The translations under genes and the position numbers were made by a program. DNA of 55,575 nt. Source: Sulfitobacter sp. GTDB taxonomy: Bacteria > Pseudomonadota > Alphaproteobacteria > Rhodobacterales > Rhodobacteraceae. Within the stretch, counting starts at the first letter, position 1. Each line of letters begins with the position of its first letter. Positions 37,641-45,825 of this stretch are shown one piece after another. The stretch is taken from contig JAGXFI010000134.1 in the NCBI GenBank assembly GCA_024637305.1, forward strand, positions 1 through 55,575, read 5' to 3'. The notes under the pieces were generated by a model that was not told the DNA's origin, made no database searches, and saw only the letters and a list, made by a program, of their open reading frames with translations.

Positions 37641-39048
37641 GATGCCGTTTATGAAAGCCTTTTGATCAGCCGACGCAAATTGATTCACTGCCAGATCGCA
37701 GCCTATTTGAAGGATGCAGGCACCGCCGCAGAACCGGACCCGGTGGCGCAGCACGCCGAACAGGCTGGTGATGCGCAAATGGCAATCACTTATTATCAGA
37801 TGTCGGGGCAGATACCGCCAGCCGATCAGCCATTGCCGAAGCCATCAGCGCCTATAATAATGCGCTTCGGGTTATTGAAACGCTGCTGCTTGGCACTGAT
37901 CGGGACAGACATGAAATCGAATGCCGACTGGCGCTGGGTGCCCCCCTGACAGCCAAGGTTGGCTATGCGTCCAAGCAGGTCGAGGGCAATTACACTAAAG
38001 CGCGGGCACTTTGCGACAAGGTCGGAGCGCAGGATCAACTTTTTGACAGCATACGCGGCCCATGGACCAGCCTCTACAATCAGGGCCGCTTTCTAGAAAG
38101 CCTTGATCTGACACAAAGCATGATCACCCTGTCTGAAAAACTGGATTCCAAGTTGCGCAGTGCCATCGCCCTGCGTGTGCATGGGTCAAGCAATCTTAGT
38201 CTTGACCGGTTTCAGGACGCCCGCAAAGCCTATAGTCAGTGCCGCGTAGTGGCCTCCGATTGTGACCTGTCGCGGAGCGTGATCGAATATGGTGAAAACC
38301 CTATGGTTTCCAGCACGATCATGCTGGCACAGGTCATCAGCTACGAGGGGCGACTGGAAGAGGGTTGGAAACTGGTCAAACAGGCCAAAACCTTTGCCCG
38401 CGCCTCGGCAGAACCTATTTCAATTGTGCAGGCGGCGGCCGCGCGCAGCATCATTGCCCTGCTGCGCAAGGTTTATGCCGCCTGTCTGGAAGCAGCCGAA
38501 GAGGAAACACGATTTTCGGAAGAACACGGGTTCGTTCATTGGCATGCCCACAGCGATGTCATGATCGGCGTGGCGCGAACCTATCTTGATCCTGCCGACA
38601 ATCAGATCGCTCTGCGATAGCCGGTATCGAACGCTGGCGCGGGACCGGTGCACAGTTATATATGCCGACATTCTGTTCCTATCTTGCGGATTGCACGCTG
38701 TCTGTCGGACAGTTGGATATTGCCGAACGCGCCTCGGAAGACGGGTTGCAATATCAGGAACGTCCGGTGCTGGCCGAACTGCAAAGGCTAAGCGCGGTTA
38801 TTGCCCAACGACGGGGTAATCTTGATCTGGCGCTGGAGCGGATCAATACAGGTATCGCCATTGCAGAAAGCCAGACAGTATGGCTGTTCAACCTCAAGAG
38901 CCAGACAAACCGTGCAGAAATCCTTCAGGCTCTGGGTCGCGGGGCGCAGGGCAGCGCCGATTTGCGGCGTGCCTTGGACCGTATCACCGAATACATAGAA
39001 GGGCCGGATTTTAAACGCGCGCAAAAGGTTCTTGCCGAATTGGGTTAG
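37641..39048 (+). pseudogene. C-terminal TPR region of a class III cyclase/AAA-ATPase-like protein
   Basis: The reading VYESLLISRRKLIHCQIAAYL followed by VAQHAEQAGDAQMAITYYQM is typical of the segment after the ATPase domain in large adenylate-cyclase-type proteins. It continues through TPR-like helices (YNQGRFLESLDLTQSMITLS; SNLSLDRFQDARKAYSQC) to an end at 39048. Frameshifts lie near 37810 and 38605, and the cyclase and ATPase domains are absent, cut off by the IS110 remnant. A large gene was therefore decapitated by transposition and then decayed. Confidence 0.75.
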
Positions 39049-39430
39049 GATGTATCAGGCAGCACGATCCGGCAGAAAGGCAGACCAAAGGGTGCACATG
39101 GCTGAATTCCACACTCCGGACACACGCGCGAAAGTTGATGCCTCCCTGAGTGGCAGCATACCATGGAACCGCTCAGCCGCCGTCGAGATTATCCTCCCCC
39201 CGAAGAATATGGTCCTCTGTTCCGACGCTGCGACCCACCCGACACGCCCAGCCCAACATACTGCCGCTATAGACTCTAAGCGCGCAGCTTCCCAACAGCG
39301 GTTAAAACCGGTACCCAAAACAAAGGAGCCTGGCGGCGCCAAGGTTCAGGCCGTCGCTTGGCATGAATACGGCTAAGAACAACCTCGAACAGGTATCGGA
39401 TGCATGCAACAAGACCGCGCCGGGGGATTA
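39049..39430. other. Spacer before the cyclic-nucleotide-binding gene
   Basis: No supported gene. Short frames are without motifs. GGGGGA at 39422-39427 is the likely ribosome site of the next gene. Confidence 0.4.
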
Positions 39431-40138
39431 ATGGAAGCATTTTCGAGCGAACAGATTCTGGACACCGCCGGCCTTGCCGGGGTGGTGCTTTACCTTGGCT
39501 CCTATGCGTTGCTGCAGGCCGGCATGTTGCGTGGCAGTAGCTACACCTACGCGATCCTCAACCTCTGTGCGGCGGGCTTTGTGCTGCTCAGCTTGACGGT
39601 AGCCTTCAACCTTTCTTCGGCGATCATCCAGGTATTCTGGATCATGATCAGCGTACTGGGCATCATCCGGCTGCTCTGGATCAATCGGCGCGTGCAGTTC
39701 ACTGAAGAGGAAAAGGCCCTGCTAGAGCGTGTCTTTCCAGACATGCCCCGCGCCATCGCGCGCCGGTTTCTGAATCAAGGTAACTGGATCGACGCTGAAG
39801 AGGGCGCAGTGCTGCTGCAGGAAGGTGAGCCGGTTTCAAACCTGTATTACCTCGCCGATGGTCGGGTGCGGATCATTTCGGGCGGTCAGATTGTCGGCAT
39901 CATCAACTCCGGCCTCATGGGGGAAATGAACGTGCTCACGGGAGGCCCTGCCTCGGCAAGCGTGCAGGTCGTATCTCCGGCGCGGCTGCTTATGATTTCG
40001 GGCGCGATGCTGCGGCGGCTTGCACAACGCGATTCCGATTTCCGGGTCCTGCTCGAGAACGGAATGAGCCGCGACACCGGGCGCAAGCTGATGCAGGCCA
40101 ATCGGCGCCTATCCGGCTTCACAGAGCCCGACGCATAA
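39431..40138 (+). CDS. Membrane protein with C-terminal cyclic-nucleotide-binding domain
   Basis: A 235-aa protein (ATG at 39431 after GGGGGA; ATG at 39404 is an alternative). Residues ~10-75 contain three hydrophobic segments (LAGVVLYLGSYALLQAGM; AILNLCAAGFVLLSLTVAF; AIIQVFWIMISVLGIIRLLW). After a linker a CNB fold follows: GAVLLQEGEPVSNLYYLADG and VRIISGGQIVGIINSGLMGE, then MNVLTGGPASASV, with the phosphate cassette only partly conserved. Popeye/CBU-type membrane cAMP sensors have this shape. It is intact in an otherwise decayed region and lies right after a cyclase-like remnant, so its former partner may be lost. Confidence 0.8.
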   Translation: MEAFSSEQILDTAGLAGVVLYLGSYALLQAGMLRGSSYTYAILNLCAAGFVLLSLTVAFNLSSAIIQVFWIMISVLGIIRLLWINRRVQFTEEEKALLERVFPDMPRAIARRFLNQGNWIDAEEGAVLLQEGEPVSNLYYLADGRVRIISGGQIVGIINSGLMGEMNVLTGGPASASVQVVSPARLLMISGAMLRRLAQRDSDFRVLLENGMSRDTGRKLMQANRRLSGFTEPDA

Positions 40139-40164
40139 GTGTGGGCCCATCCTCTTCGCTTTCG

Positions 40165-40952
40165 CAATCTAAATTCATTTCGGAAACCGATACGAGAGTT
40201 AAATCTATCTACGAAGGTGTCGAAGGTATGTTCGTGGGCATCGACCGCTTGCAGGATCTGGCAAAGTCCATTCGGACGTCACAAGGTGGCACGATCTCGA
40301 TCGGGGCGATTCAATCCACTGCAACGATTGAACTGCCCAAGGCTATCAGCCGCCTTTACAAGGAAAACCCAGATATCGAATTTGTCATTCAATCGTGCAA
40401 TACACCTGCTATTTTGGACGCCGTTCTGATGCGCCAAATTGATTTGGGCATAGTCGGGCGCGAGCCGGACTATGAAGGCGTCGAAGTCCTGTTTCAAACA
40501 TCGGTCGCCTATGTTTGCCTTATGCCAGAAGATCACCCACTGGCCGGAGAATACGGCCCCGTTGATCTTGAAGAGCTTGCCAATACAGAGACATTTGTCA
40601 CTTTGGCGCAAGCTATCCAGATTCAATGATGTCGATAGACCTTGCTCTATCAGACAAGCTGTGCGCACGTTCACGCCTTTCCGTCGCCAACATGCCATTG
40701 GCGGGGGCCTTGGCGCGCGAAGCTTCGGTGCTGGCCATCGCCGATCCGTGCTCTGCAGAACAGGCCGTTCGGATGGGCGGAGTCGTATTCCGGCCTATCA
40801 GGCAGAAATTAACCAACGTTGTTGCCGTCGCAGCAGCCCGCCAAGAAGAATTATCTCGCGAGGTCTTAAAGTTCGTTGACCTGTTTCGCCAACAATTACA
40901 GCGGCGCGTAGATGTAGATAAGGTGGAACAGATGAGTGCCAAGACCACTTGA
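40165..40952 (+). pseudogene. LysR-family regulator lacking its DNA-binding domain, frameshifted
   Basis: Reads as the linker helix and effector domain of a LysR regulator: EGMFVGIDRLQDLAKSIRTS, GGTISIGAIQSTATIELPKA and DAVLMRQIDLGIVGREPDYE, then after a frameshift near 40610 SVANMPLAGALAREASVLAI and AVRMGGVVFRPIRQKL. The first ~60 residues (HTH) are missing at the junction after the cyclic-nucleotide gene. Non-functional as a DNA-binding regulator. Confidence 0.8.
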
Positions 40953-41070
40953 GCACAAAGCGGCAGGGTAAGTGCCAAAAGGCCGCTTTCTGGCGTGCAT
41001 TCGAGGGACACATACAGTGGATGGCATACAGACGTTCAAACGATTCACCTTGTGCAAAGATGGTCACGAC

Positions 41071-42099
41071 CTATTGCTGCTCAATTGCGTTCTCCCACTC
41101 CGTCAGAAAAGTGCGCCTGTTCAGCGGATCGAGATAGACCATCAAAGCCGGCCCCAAACGGATCGGCCCCAAACCCGAGCTTTCCAGTGGGCCCGCGAGG
41201 CTCAGCGAGGGCAAGGGCCATTCGCCGGGCAGATCACGCATGCCCAATGTGGTCAGCACATCAATCATCGCGCCCGCTGCTTCGGTGTTCTGTGCGGGGG
41301 TCGGGATCAGCACGGTGCGCAGCATGACGTTTGTGAAATCCTGCATCTGCAGAATCTGCATCCGCCCCCCCTCGTCTGCAGCCAGCCGGTCGGCGGCATA
41401 GCTGCCCAGCACGTTATAGGCCAGCGCCAGACGTCCTGAGCCCACATCGTCGATCATTTGCCCCGAGCAGCAATAGAGCTGCGGTTCAAGTCGTCCCATG
41501 ACCTCGTTCAGACGCCAGTAGGCATCCGTCGCACGGTCGTCTTGCGTGGCGAAAAGATAGCCAAGTCCGCTGCTGCGCACATCGTAGGTGCCCACCGCAC
41601 CTGCAAAGTGATCGGGATTGTCGCGAAGCAGTGCAATCAGATCCTGTCGGGTTGCAGGCAGATCGAGGCCAGAAAACCGGTCTGTGTTGATGACCACAAC
41701 CGCCGGTTCCGCAGTAATGGCAAAGATCAGGTCGCGCCAGCGCGCCCAGTCAGGCAAATTCTGTATTGCATCGGACCGGTAAGGTTGCGCAAAACCATCG
41801 TTGGCCAGCTGAAATTGCAGGTCCATCGCAGAAGAAATCGCCAGATCGAATTGCGCGCCGTCACGGATTTCGCGATGCAGGTCGCTTGACGACACCACGG
41901 TATAGTCCACCGAAATCTCAGGCCGAACTTCCTGAAAGCTTAGAATATAGGGCGCGAAAAGATCAAGATCGGTGGTCGACAACACCCGCAGGACGCGATC
42001 GCCAGTGCCAGGGAAAAGCCTTTGCTCTTCGATGTCCAACGCGGTGGCTGCGCTGGTTGTCCAAAGCATCAGGCCGAAGGCAAGACAAAAGTAACGCAT
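41071..42099 (-). CDS. Extracellular solute-binding protein linked to TctDE
   Basis: A 342-aa periplasmic solute-binding protein of the iron(III)/ABC type, with a signal peptide (MRYFCLAFGLMLWTTSAATA). ALDIEEQRLFPGTGDRVLRV starts the mature part; FDLAISSAMDLQFQLANDGF and VGTYDVRSSGLGYLFATQD are typical of the fold. No ABC permease genes are nearby. It overlaps the TctE kinase gene by 31 bases, so it probably acts as a co-sensor that presents ligand to the kinase rather than as part of an importer. Confidence 0.82.
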   Translation of the reverse strand: MRYFCLAFGLMLWTTSAATALDIEEQRLFPGTGDRVLRVLSTTDLDLFAPYILSFQEVRPEISVDYTVVSSSDLHREIRDGAQFDLAISSAMDLQFQLANDGFAQPYRSDAIQNLPDWARWRDLIFAITAEPAVVVINTDRFSGLDLPATRQDLIALLRDNPDHFAGAVGTYDVRSSGLGYLFATQDDRATDAYWRLNEVMGRLEPQLYCCSGQMIDDVGSGRLALAYNVLGSYAADRLAADEGGRMQILQMQDFTNVMLRTVLIPTPAQNTEAAGAMIDVLTTLGMRDLPGEWPLPSLSLAGPLESSGLGPIRLGPALMVYLDPLNRRTFLTEWENAIEQQ

Positions 42100-43442
42100 G
42101 CGCCGCCCCTTTCGTTGTTGGTGGATGAGGCAAGCTCAAGCCGCCCGCCATGGGCCGCCAGAACCTCGGCCACGATGGTCAGGCCTAGGCCAGAGCCGAC
42201 AATGCCGGCGGTATTCGCGCCCCTCCGGAACCGTTCGGTCAGAGCGTCAAACGGCGCTTCGCCCAGCCCCGGCCCTTCGTCGCACACTTCCAGCCGCGCC
42301 TCATCGGGGTCACTGGTGATCCTGAGCGAGACTGTAGTGTCCTCTGGCGAGTATTTTATGGCATTGTCCAAGACATTTCGGATCGCGCTTTCAAGCAAGA
42401 TCGCATCCCCGTCAATATGCGCTTGTGTGGCATCCAGATGCAGGCGGATATCGCGCATGGAGGCCGTCGGCTCCACTGCTGCGACGGTGTTCGCGGCCAA
42501 TTCCGCCAGGTCCAGCCGGCCACGCGTCAGATTTTCGGTGCGAAAGGCGACGGTCGCATGGTCCAGAAGCTGCCCCGCCGAACGGGAGCTTTCATCGACC
42601 GCGCGGATGATCCGGCGCAGGCGTTCTTGATCATTGTCGCCCTGCGCCGTATGCAGCGCAATCTCTGCTTGCGCGCGCACTGTCGCCAAAGGCGTACGGA
42701 TACGGTGAGCTGCCTCGGCGATGAAATCCTCCGACCGGCGGATCGAGTTGCGCAGCCGGTCCATCAACCGGTTCAGCGCAGACAAAAGCGGCACAAGTTC
42801 CGCAGGTGCAGCACGTTGCACAGGGCGCAGATCGGACGGGCCCCGCCGCGACACGGCTGCCGCGATTTCGTTCAGCGGCCTCAGCGATGTGGCCGCCACG
42901 ACCGCCGACAGCGCCACCGCCACCGCAAAAAACGCAACCGACAGGATTGCAGCCAGCTGCGACAGCTCTGCGGCGATGGCCCCTGCGCCATCGCGCGTCT
43001 GCGCAACCGTAACGGTGACCAACTTCGGCCCGTCCCCGGCCGAGATCACCCGCCTCGTTGCGGCCATACGAATTGCAGCACCGCGATAATTGTCGGAGCC
43101 GAACATCACCTGCCCTTGCTGTCCCGCGTCCGGTGACGGCAGATCGGAATAGCCTGTCAAGGTTTCTTCGTTGACCGTCACGCGGTAAAATACCCGGTCC
43201 TCGCTGATCGCGCCCAACATGGCAAAGGCGGCATAGGGCAGTTCCAGTCGAATTTCGCCCTGTTCGCTGCGCAAGGTTTCCGAAATTGTCGTGATCGATG
43301 CCGCCAACACGTTATCTTGGGTGCGCTGTGCCGCTTCGCGCGCCAGCATAGTGACCATGGTCCAGCTTAGCGCCGATAAAAGCGCCGCTACCGCCGCCAA
43401 CAGCAGCGTCAGACGTCTGCCGATAGATCGGCGTTTAATCAT
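42069..43442 (-). CDS. tctE: TctE-type sensor histidine kinase
   Basis: A 457-aa kinase. Start at 43442 (ATG overlapping the tctD stop). TM1 LTLLLAAVAALLSALSWTMV, a periplasmic tricarboxylate-sensing-type domain of about 130 residues, TM2 LAAILSVAFFAVAVALSAVV, HAMP-like linker, His-box in AAHRIRTPLATVRAQAEIAL, and an HATPase with NAIKYS, DEGPG and GSGLGLTI. It pairs with TctD and the adjacent binding protein. It most likely controls the divergent tctCBA genes in response to a carboxylate. Confidence 0.9.
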   Translation of the reverse strand: MIKRRSIGRRLTLLLAAVAALLSALSWTMVTMLAREAAQRTQDNVLAASITTISETLRSEQGEIRLELPYAAFAMLGAISEDRVFYRVTVNEETLTGYSDLPSPDAGQQGQVMFGSDNYRGAAIRMAATRRVISAGDGPKLVTVTVAQTRDGAGAIAAELSQLAAILSVAFFAVAVALSAVVAATSLRPLNEIAAAVSRRGPSDLRPVQRAAPAELVPLLSALNRLMDRLRNSIRRSEDFIAEAAHRIRTPLATVRAQAEIALHTAQGDNDQERLRRIIRAVDESSRSAGQLLDHATVAFRTENLTRGRLDLAELAANTVAAVEPTASMRDIRLHLDATQAHIDGDAILLESAIRNVLDNAIKYSPEDTTVSLRITSDPDEARLEVCDEGPGLGEAPFDALTERFRRGANTAGIVGSGLGLTIVAEVLAAHGGRLELASSTNNERGGACVTFVLPSA

Positions 43443-44106
43443 GCGCGCCAGTCCCGATCCGATACCCTTCGCCGCGCACGGTCTCGATCCGCAAGCCCAT
43501 CGGCTCGATCCTGCGGCGCAACCGGCCCACATAGACCTCTATCGCGTTTTCGGTGACGGTGGTGTCATAAGAAAACAGCCGGTCCATCAGATGCGATTTC
43601 GACAAGATCAGACCGGGGTTGCGGGCGAATACCTCCAACAGTCGGATTTCGCGGCTTCGCAGTTCCAGCGTATCGTCCCCGCGCCGCAAGATGCCTGCCA
43701 ACAGATCGAAGGTCACTACGCCCAGCGCGATTTCATTGCGCGCGGTGCCGCCACGACGGCGCAGAACCGCGCGGCAACGGGCCTCGAGTTCGGAGAAATC
43801 GAAAGGTTTGGTGATATAGTCATCCGCCCCCTGATCAAGAGCCCCCACGCGGTCTGAGACCTGACTGCGGGCTGTCAGCATGATCACCGGCGTTTCAAGG
43901 ACAGTGCGATTGCGGGCCAGAAAATCCCGTCCATCCCCGTCTGGCAGCATAACGTCCAGCAAGATCAGGTCATAGGTTGCACCGGCAAGGCAGTCTTCCG
44001 CCTCGGCCAGATTTGTCGCGTGATCGACGGCATGTCCATCCAGCGCCAGCCGCTTGGCAACAGCTTCCGCCAGTTCGCAGTTGTCCTCGACCAGAAGATA
44101 GCGCAC
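43435..44106 (-). CDS. tctD: TctD, OmpR-family response regulator
   Basis: A 223-aa regulator. Receiver: LLVEDNCELA, LILLDVMLPDGDG (phosphoacceptor Asp) and GADDYITKPFDFSELEAR (Lys). OmpR-type winged helix: LELRSREIRLLEVFARNPGL, then TVTENAIEVYVGRLRRRI. Divergent from tctC. Direct repeats CTGTCAG spaced 11 bp apart in the intergenic region are the expected site type. Confidence 0.92.
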   Translation of the reverse strand: MRYLLVEDNCELAEAVAKRLALDGHAVDHATNLAEAEDCLAGATYDLILLDVMLPDGDGRDFLARNRTVLETPVIMLTARSQVSDRVGALDQGADDYITKPFDFSELEARCRAVLRRRGGTARNEIALGVVTFDLLAGILRRGDDTLELRSREIRLLEVFARNPGLILSKSHLMDRLFSYDTTVTENAIEVYVGRLRRRIEPMGLRIETVRGEGYRIGTGAHD

Positions 44107-44148
44107 CCGATCGCCCCCGCATCCTCCACAACGGCTGGTCCATTGCCC

Positions 44149-44166
44149 CTGTCAGGGTTCTGTCAG
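44149..44166. promoter_or_regulatory. Direct repeat CTGTCAG-N4-CTGTCAG, candidate TctD box
   Basis: Two CTGTCAG copies at 44149-44155 and 44160-44166, start-to-start 11 bp, one helical turn. This is the classic layout for an OmpR-family dimer. They lie between divergent tctD and tctC, 64 bases before the tctC start. A CTGTCAA at 44210-44216 may be a third, weaker half-site. Confidence 0.65.
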
Positions 44167-44229
44167 CTTTTCGTGATTAACTCTTTTGGTAGGCGGCAGA
44201 GGACCGTCTGTCAAATGGGAGGATTACCA

Positions 44230-45216
44230 ATGAACACCTATGGGTGGACCCGCCGGGCGTTGATCGCTGCGGCAACTGCAAGCTTTGCAATGACCGGGAT
44301 GGCCAAGGCCGACGGACACAAGATGATGGATTCCGTGCACTTCCTGATCCCCGGCGGTGCAGGTGGTGGCTGGGATGGAACGGCGCGCGGCACTGGTGAG
44401 GCGCTGATGAACTCGGGCCTCGTGGGCAATGCGACCTATGAGAACCTGTCGGGCGGCGGCGGCGGTGTGGCCATCGCCAACCTGATCGAAAATGCGGCCA
44501 GCAGCGAAGGCACGCTGATGGTCAATTCAACGCCGATCGTAATCCGTGCCCTGACCGGCGAGATCTCCCAAAGCTTCCGTGACCTCACGCTTGTTGCGGG
44601 CACCGTGGGCGACTACGCGGCGTTGGTGGTTCTGGCCGACAGCCCGATCACCTCGATGGAAGAGGCGCTGGTCCTGTACCGCGAAGACCCCAATGCGCTG
44701 ACCATCGGTGGCGGATCGGTCCCCGGCGGCATGGACCACCTTGTGGCCGCGATCATCATGCAAGCTGCGGGTGAAGACCCGACCGCGTTCAACTATATCG
44801 GCTATGACGCAGGTGGCGAAGCCATGGCGGGTCTGCTCTCGGGTGAGATCAAAGCGCTGTCCACAGGCTTTTCCGAAGCGATCGCGCTGGCTGAACAAGG
44901 CGAAATCCGTATCCTTGGCGTCACCTCGCCCGCGCGTGTGCCCGCCTATGACGCTGCCCCCAGCTTTGCAGAGCAAGGGATCGACGCCCAGTTCGTCAAC
45001 TGGCGCGGGTTCTTTGCCGCCCCCGGCCTGCCCGAGGAAAAGCTGACCGCCTATCAGGACATGCTGGCCAAAATGATGGAAACCCCCGAATGGGAAGAAA
45101 TCCGCGGACGCATGGGGTTGGTCAATATCTTCCTCCCCGGTGAGGAATTCAAAACCTTCCTTGAAGCGCAGGAACAGCAGATCGGCGATCTGATGCGTGA
45201 GCTTGGCTTCTTGTAA
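44230..45216 (+). CDS. tctC: TTT-family periplasmic binding protein (TctC)
   Basis: A 328-aa tripartite tricarboxylate transporter receptor. The signal peptide has a TRRALIAAATASFA core, possibly Tat-compatible. VHFLIPGGAGGGWDGTARG starts the mature domain; LIENAASSEGTLMV, TIGGGSVPGGMDHL and VNWRGFFAAPGL are family marks. ATG at 44230 follows GGGAGGA. It captures a carboxylate for TctAB. The ligand is unknown, but the family binds citrate and many other carboxylates. Confidence 0.9.
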   Translation: MNTYGWTRRALIAAATASFAMTGMAKADGHKMMDSVHFLIPGGAGGGWDGTARGTGEALMNSGLVGNATYENLSGGGGGVAIANLIENAASSEGTLMVNSTPIVIRALTGEISQSFRDLTLVAGTVGDYAALVVLADSPITSMEEALVLYREDPNALTIGGGSVPGGMDHLVAAIIMQAAGEDPTAFNYIGYDAGGEAMAGLLSGEIKALSTGFSEAIALAEQGEIRILGVTSPARVPAYDAAPSFAEQGIDAQFVNWRGFFAAPGLPEEKLTAYQDMLAKMMETPEWEEIRGRMGLVNIFLPGEEFKTFLEAQEQQIGDLMRELGFL

Positions 45217-45256
45217 GCCCGGCCTGAAGTCTGTCAGCAAAAATGACGTGACAAAA

Positions 45257-45285
45257 CGGATGCCCCGTGCCTGGCGGGGCATCCG
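45257..45285 (+). terminator. Stem-loop between tctC and tctB
   Basis: A perfect 10-bp stem CGGATGCCCC / GGGGCATCCG with a 9-base loop. No T-run, so probably an mRNA stabiliser or attenuator that keeps binding-protein mRNA in excess of the tctBA mRNA. Confidence 0.7.
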
Positions 45286-45324
45286 AAAATGACAAAACAG
45301 GATATCAACAGGGGAGGAATACCT

Positions 45325-45813
45325 ATGGCGCTTGATCGCTTTATCGCGCTGGCCTTTATCGCGCTATGCTGCGTCTACGGCTACGCTGCATTTTTCACGA
45401 TGGACGACCAATTGCCACCGATCTTGCGGCGCAATCCGGTCTGGCCTTCGACGTTTCCAAAGATCCTGTCGGTCTTGGGCCTAATCGTCGGGTTTATCAT
45501 CCTGTTCGGTCCCAAGCCCATGCCAGGCGACACCAAGAAAGCCGGGGCTATCGATCTGACCCGTCTTGGCGATTACTATGTTGGGCAGGCTCTGGCCCTG
45601 ATTGCCCTGATGGTGGTCTATGCTTTGGTGCTGCGGCCCTTGGGCTTTGTCGGGGCGACCATCGGCTTTCTGGTGATCGGCTCTCTGATATTGGGCGAGC
45701 GACGTTTTCATATCTTGATCCCGGTGGCCGCGATTGCCGCCGGTTCGCTTTGGTATCTGGTGCAAGAGGTGTTGGGGATTTTCCTGCGCCCTTGGCCCGG
45801 CATTTTCATGTGA
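45325..45813 (+). CDS. tctB: TTT-family small membrane subunit (TctB)
   Basis: A 162-aa TctB with four hydrophobic segments (FIALAFIALCCVYGYAAFF; ILSVLGLIVGFIILFG; ALALIALMVVYALVLRPLGF; HILIPVAAIAAGSLWYLV) and the typical WPSTFPKIL motif. ATG at 45325 after GGGGAGGA. Works with TctA and TctC. Confidence 0.88.
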   Translation: MALDRFIALAFIALCCVYGYAAFFTMDDQLPPILRRNPVWPSTFPKILSVLGLIVGFIILFGPKPMPGDTKKAGAIDLTRLGDYYVGQALALIALMVVYALVLRPLGFVGATIGFLVIGSLILGERRFHILIPVAAIAAGSLWYLVQEVLGIFLRPWPGIFM

Positions 45814-45825
45814 GGGGGCAGACAA

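Noticed and set aside
30984-40952. The two LysR fragments as halves of one gene split by insertion
   Set aside because: The N-terminal piece looks GcvA-like while the C-terminal piece has a different effector-domain style, and the intervening 9 kb includes conserved intact operons.
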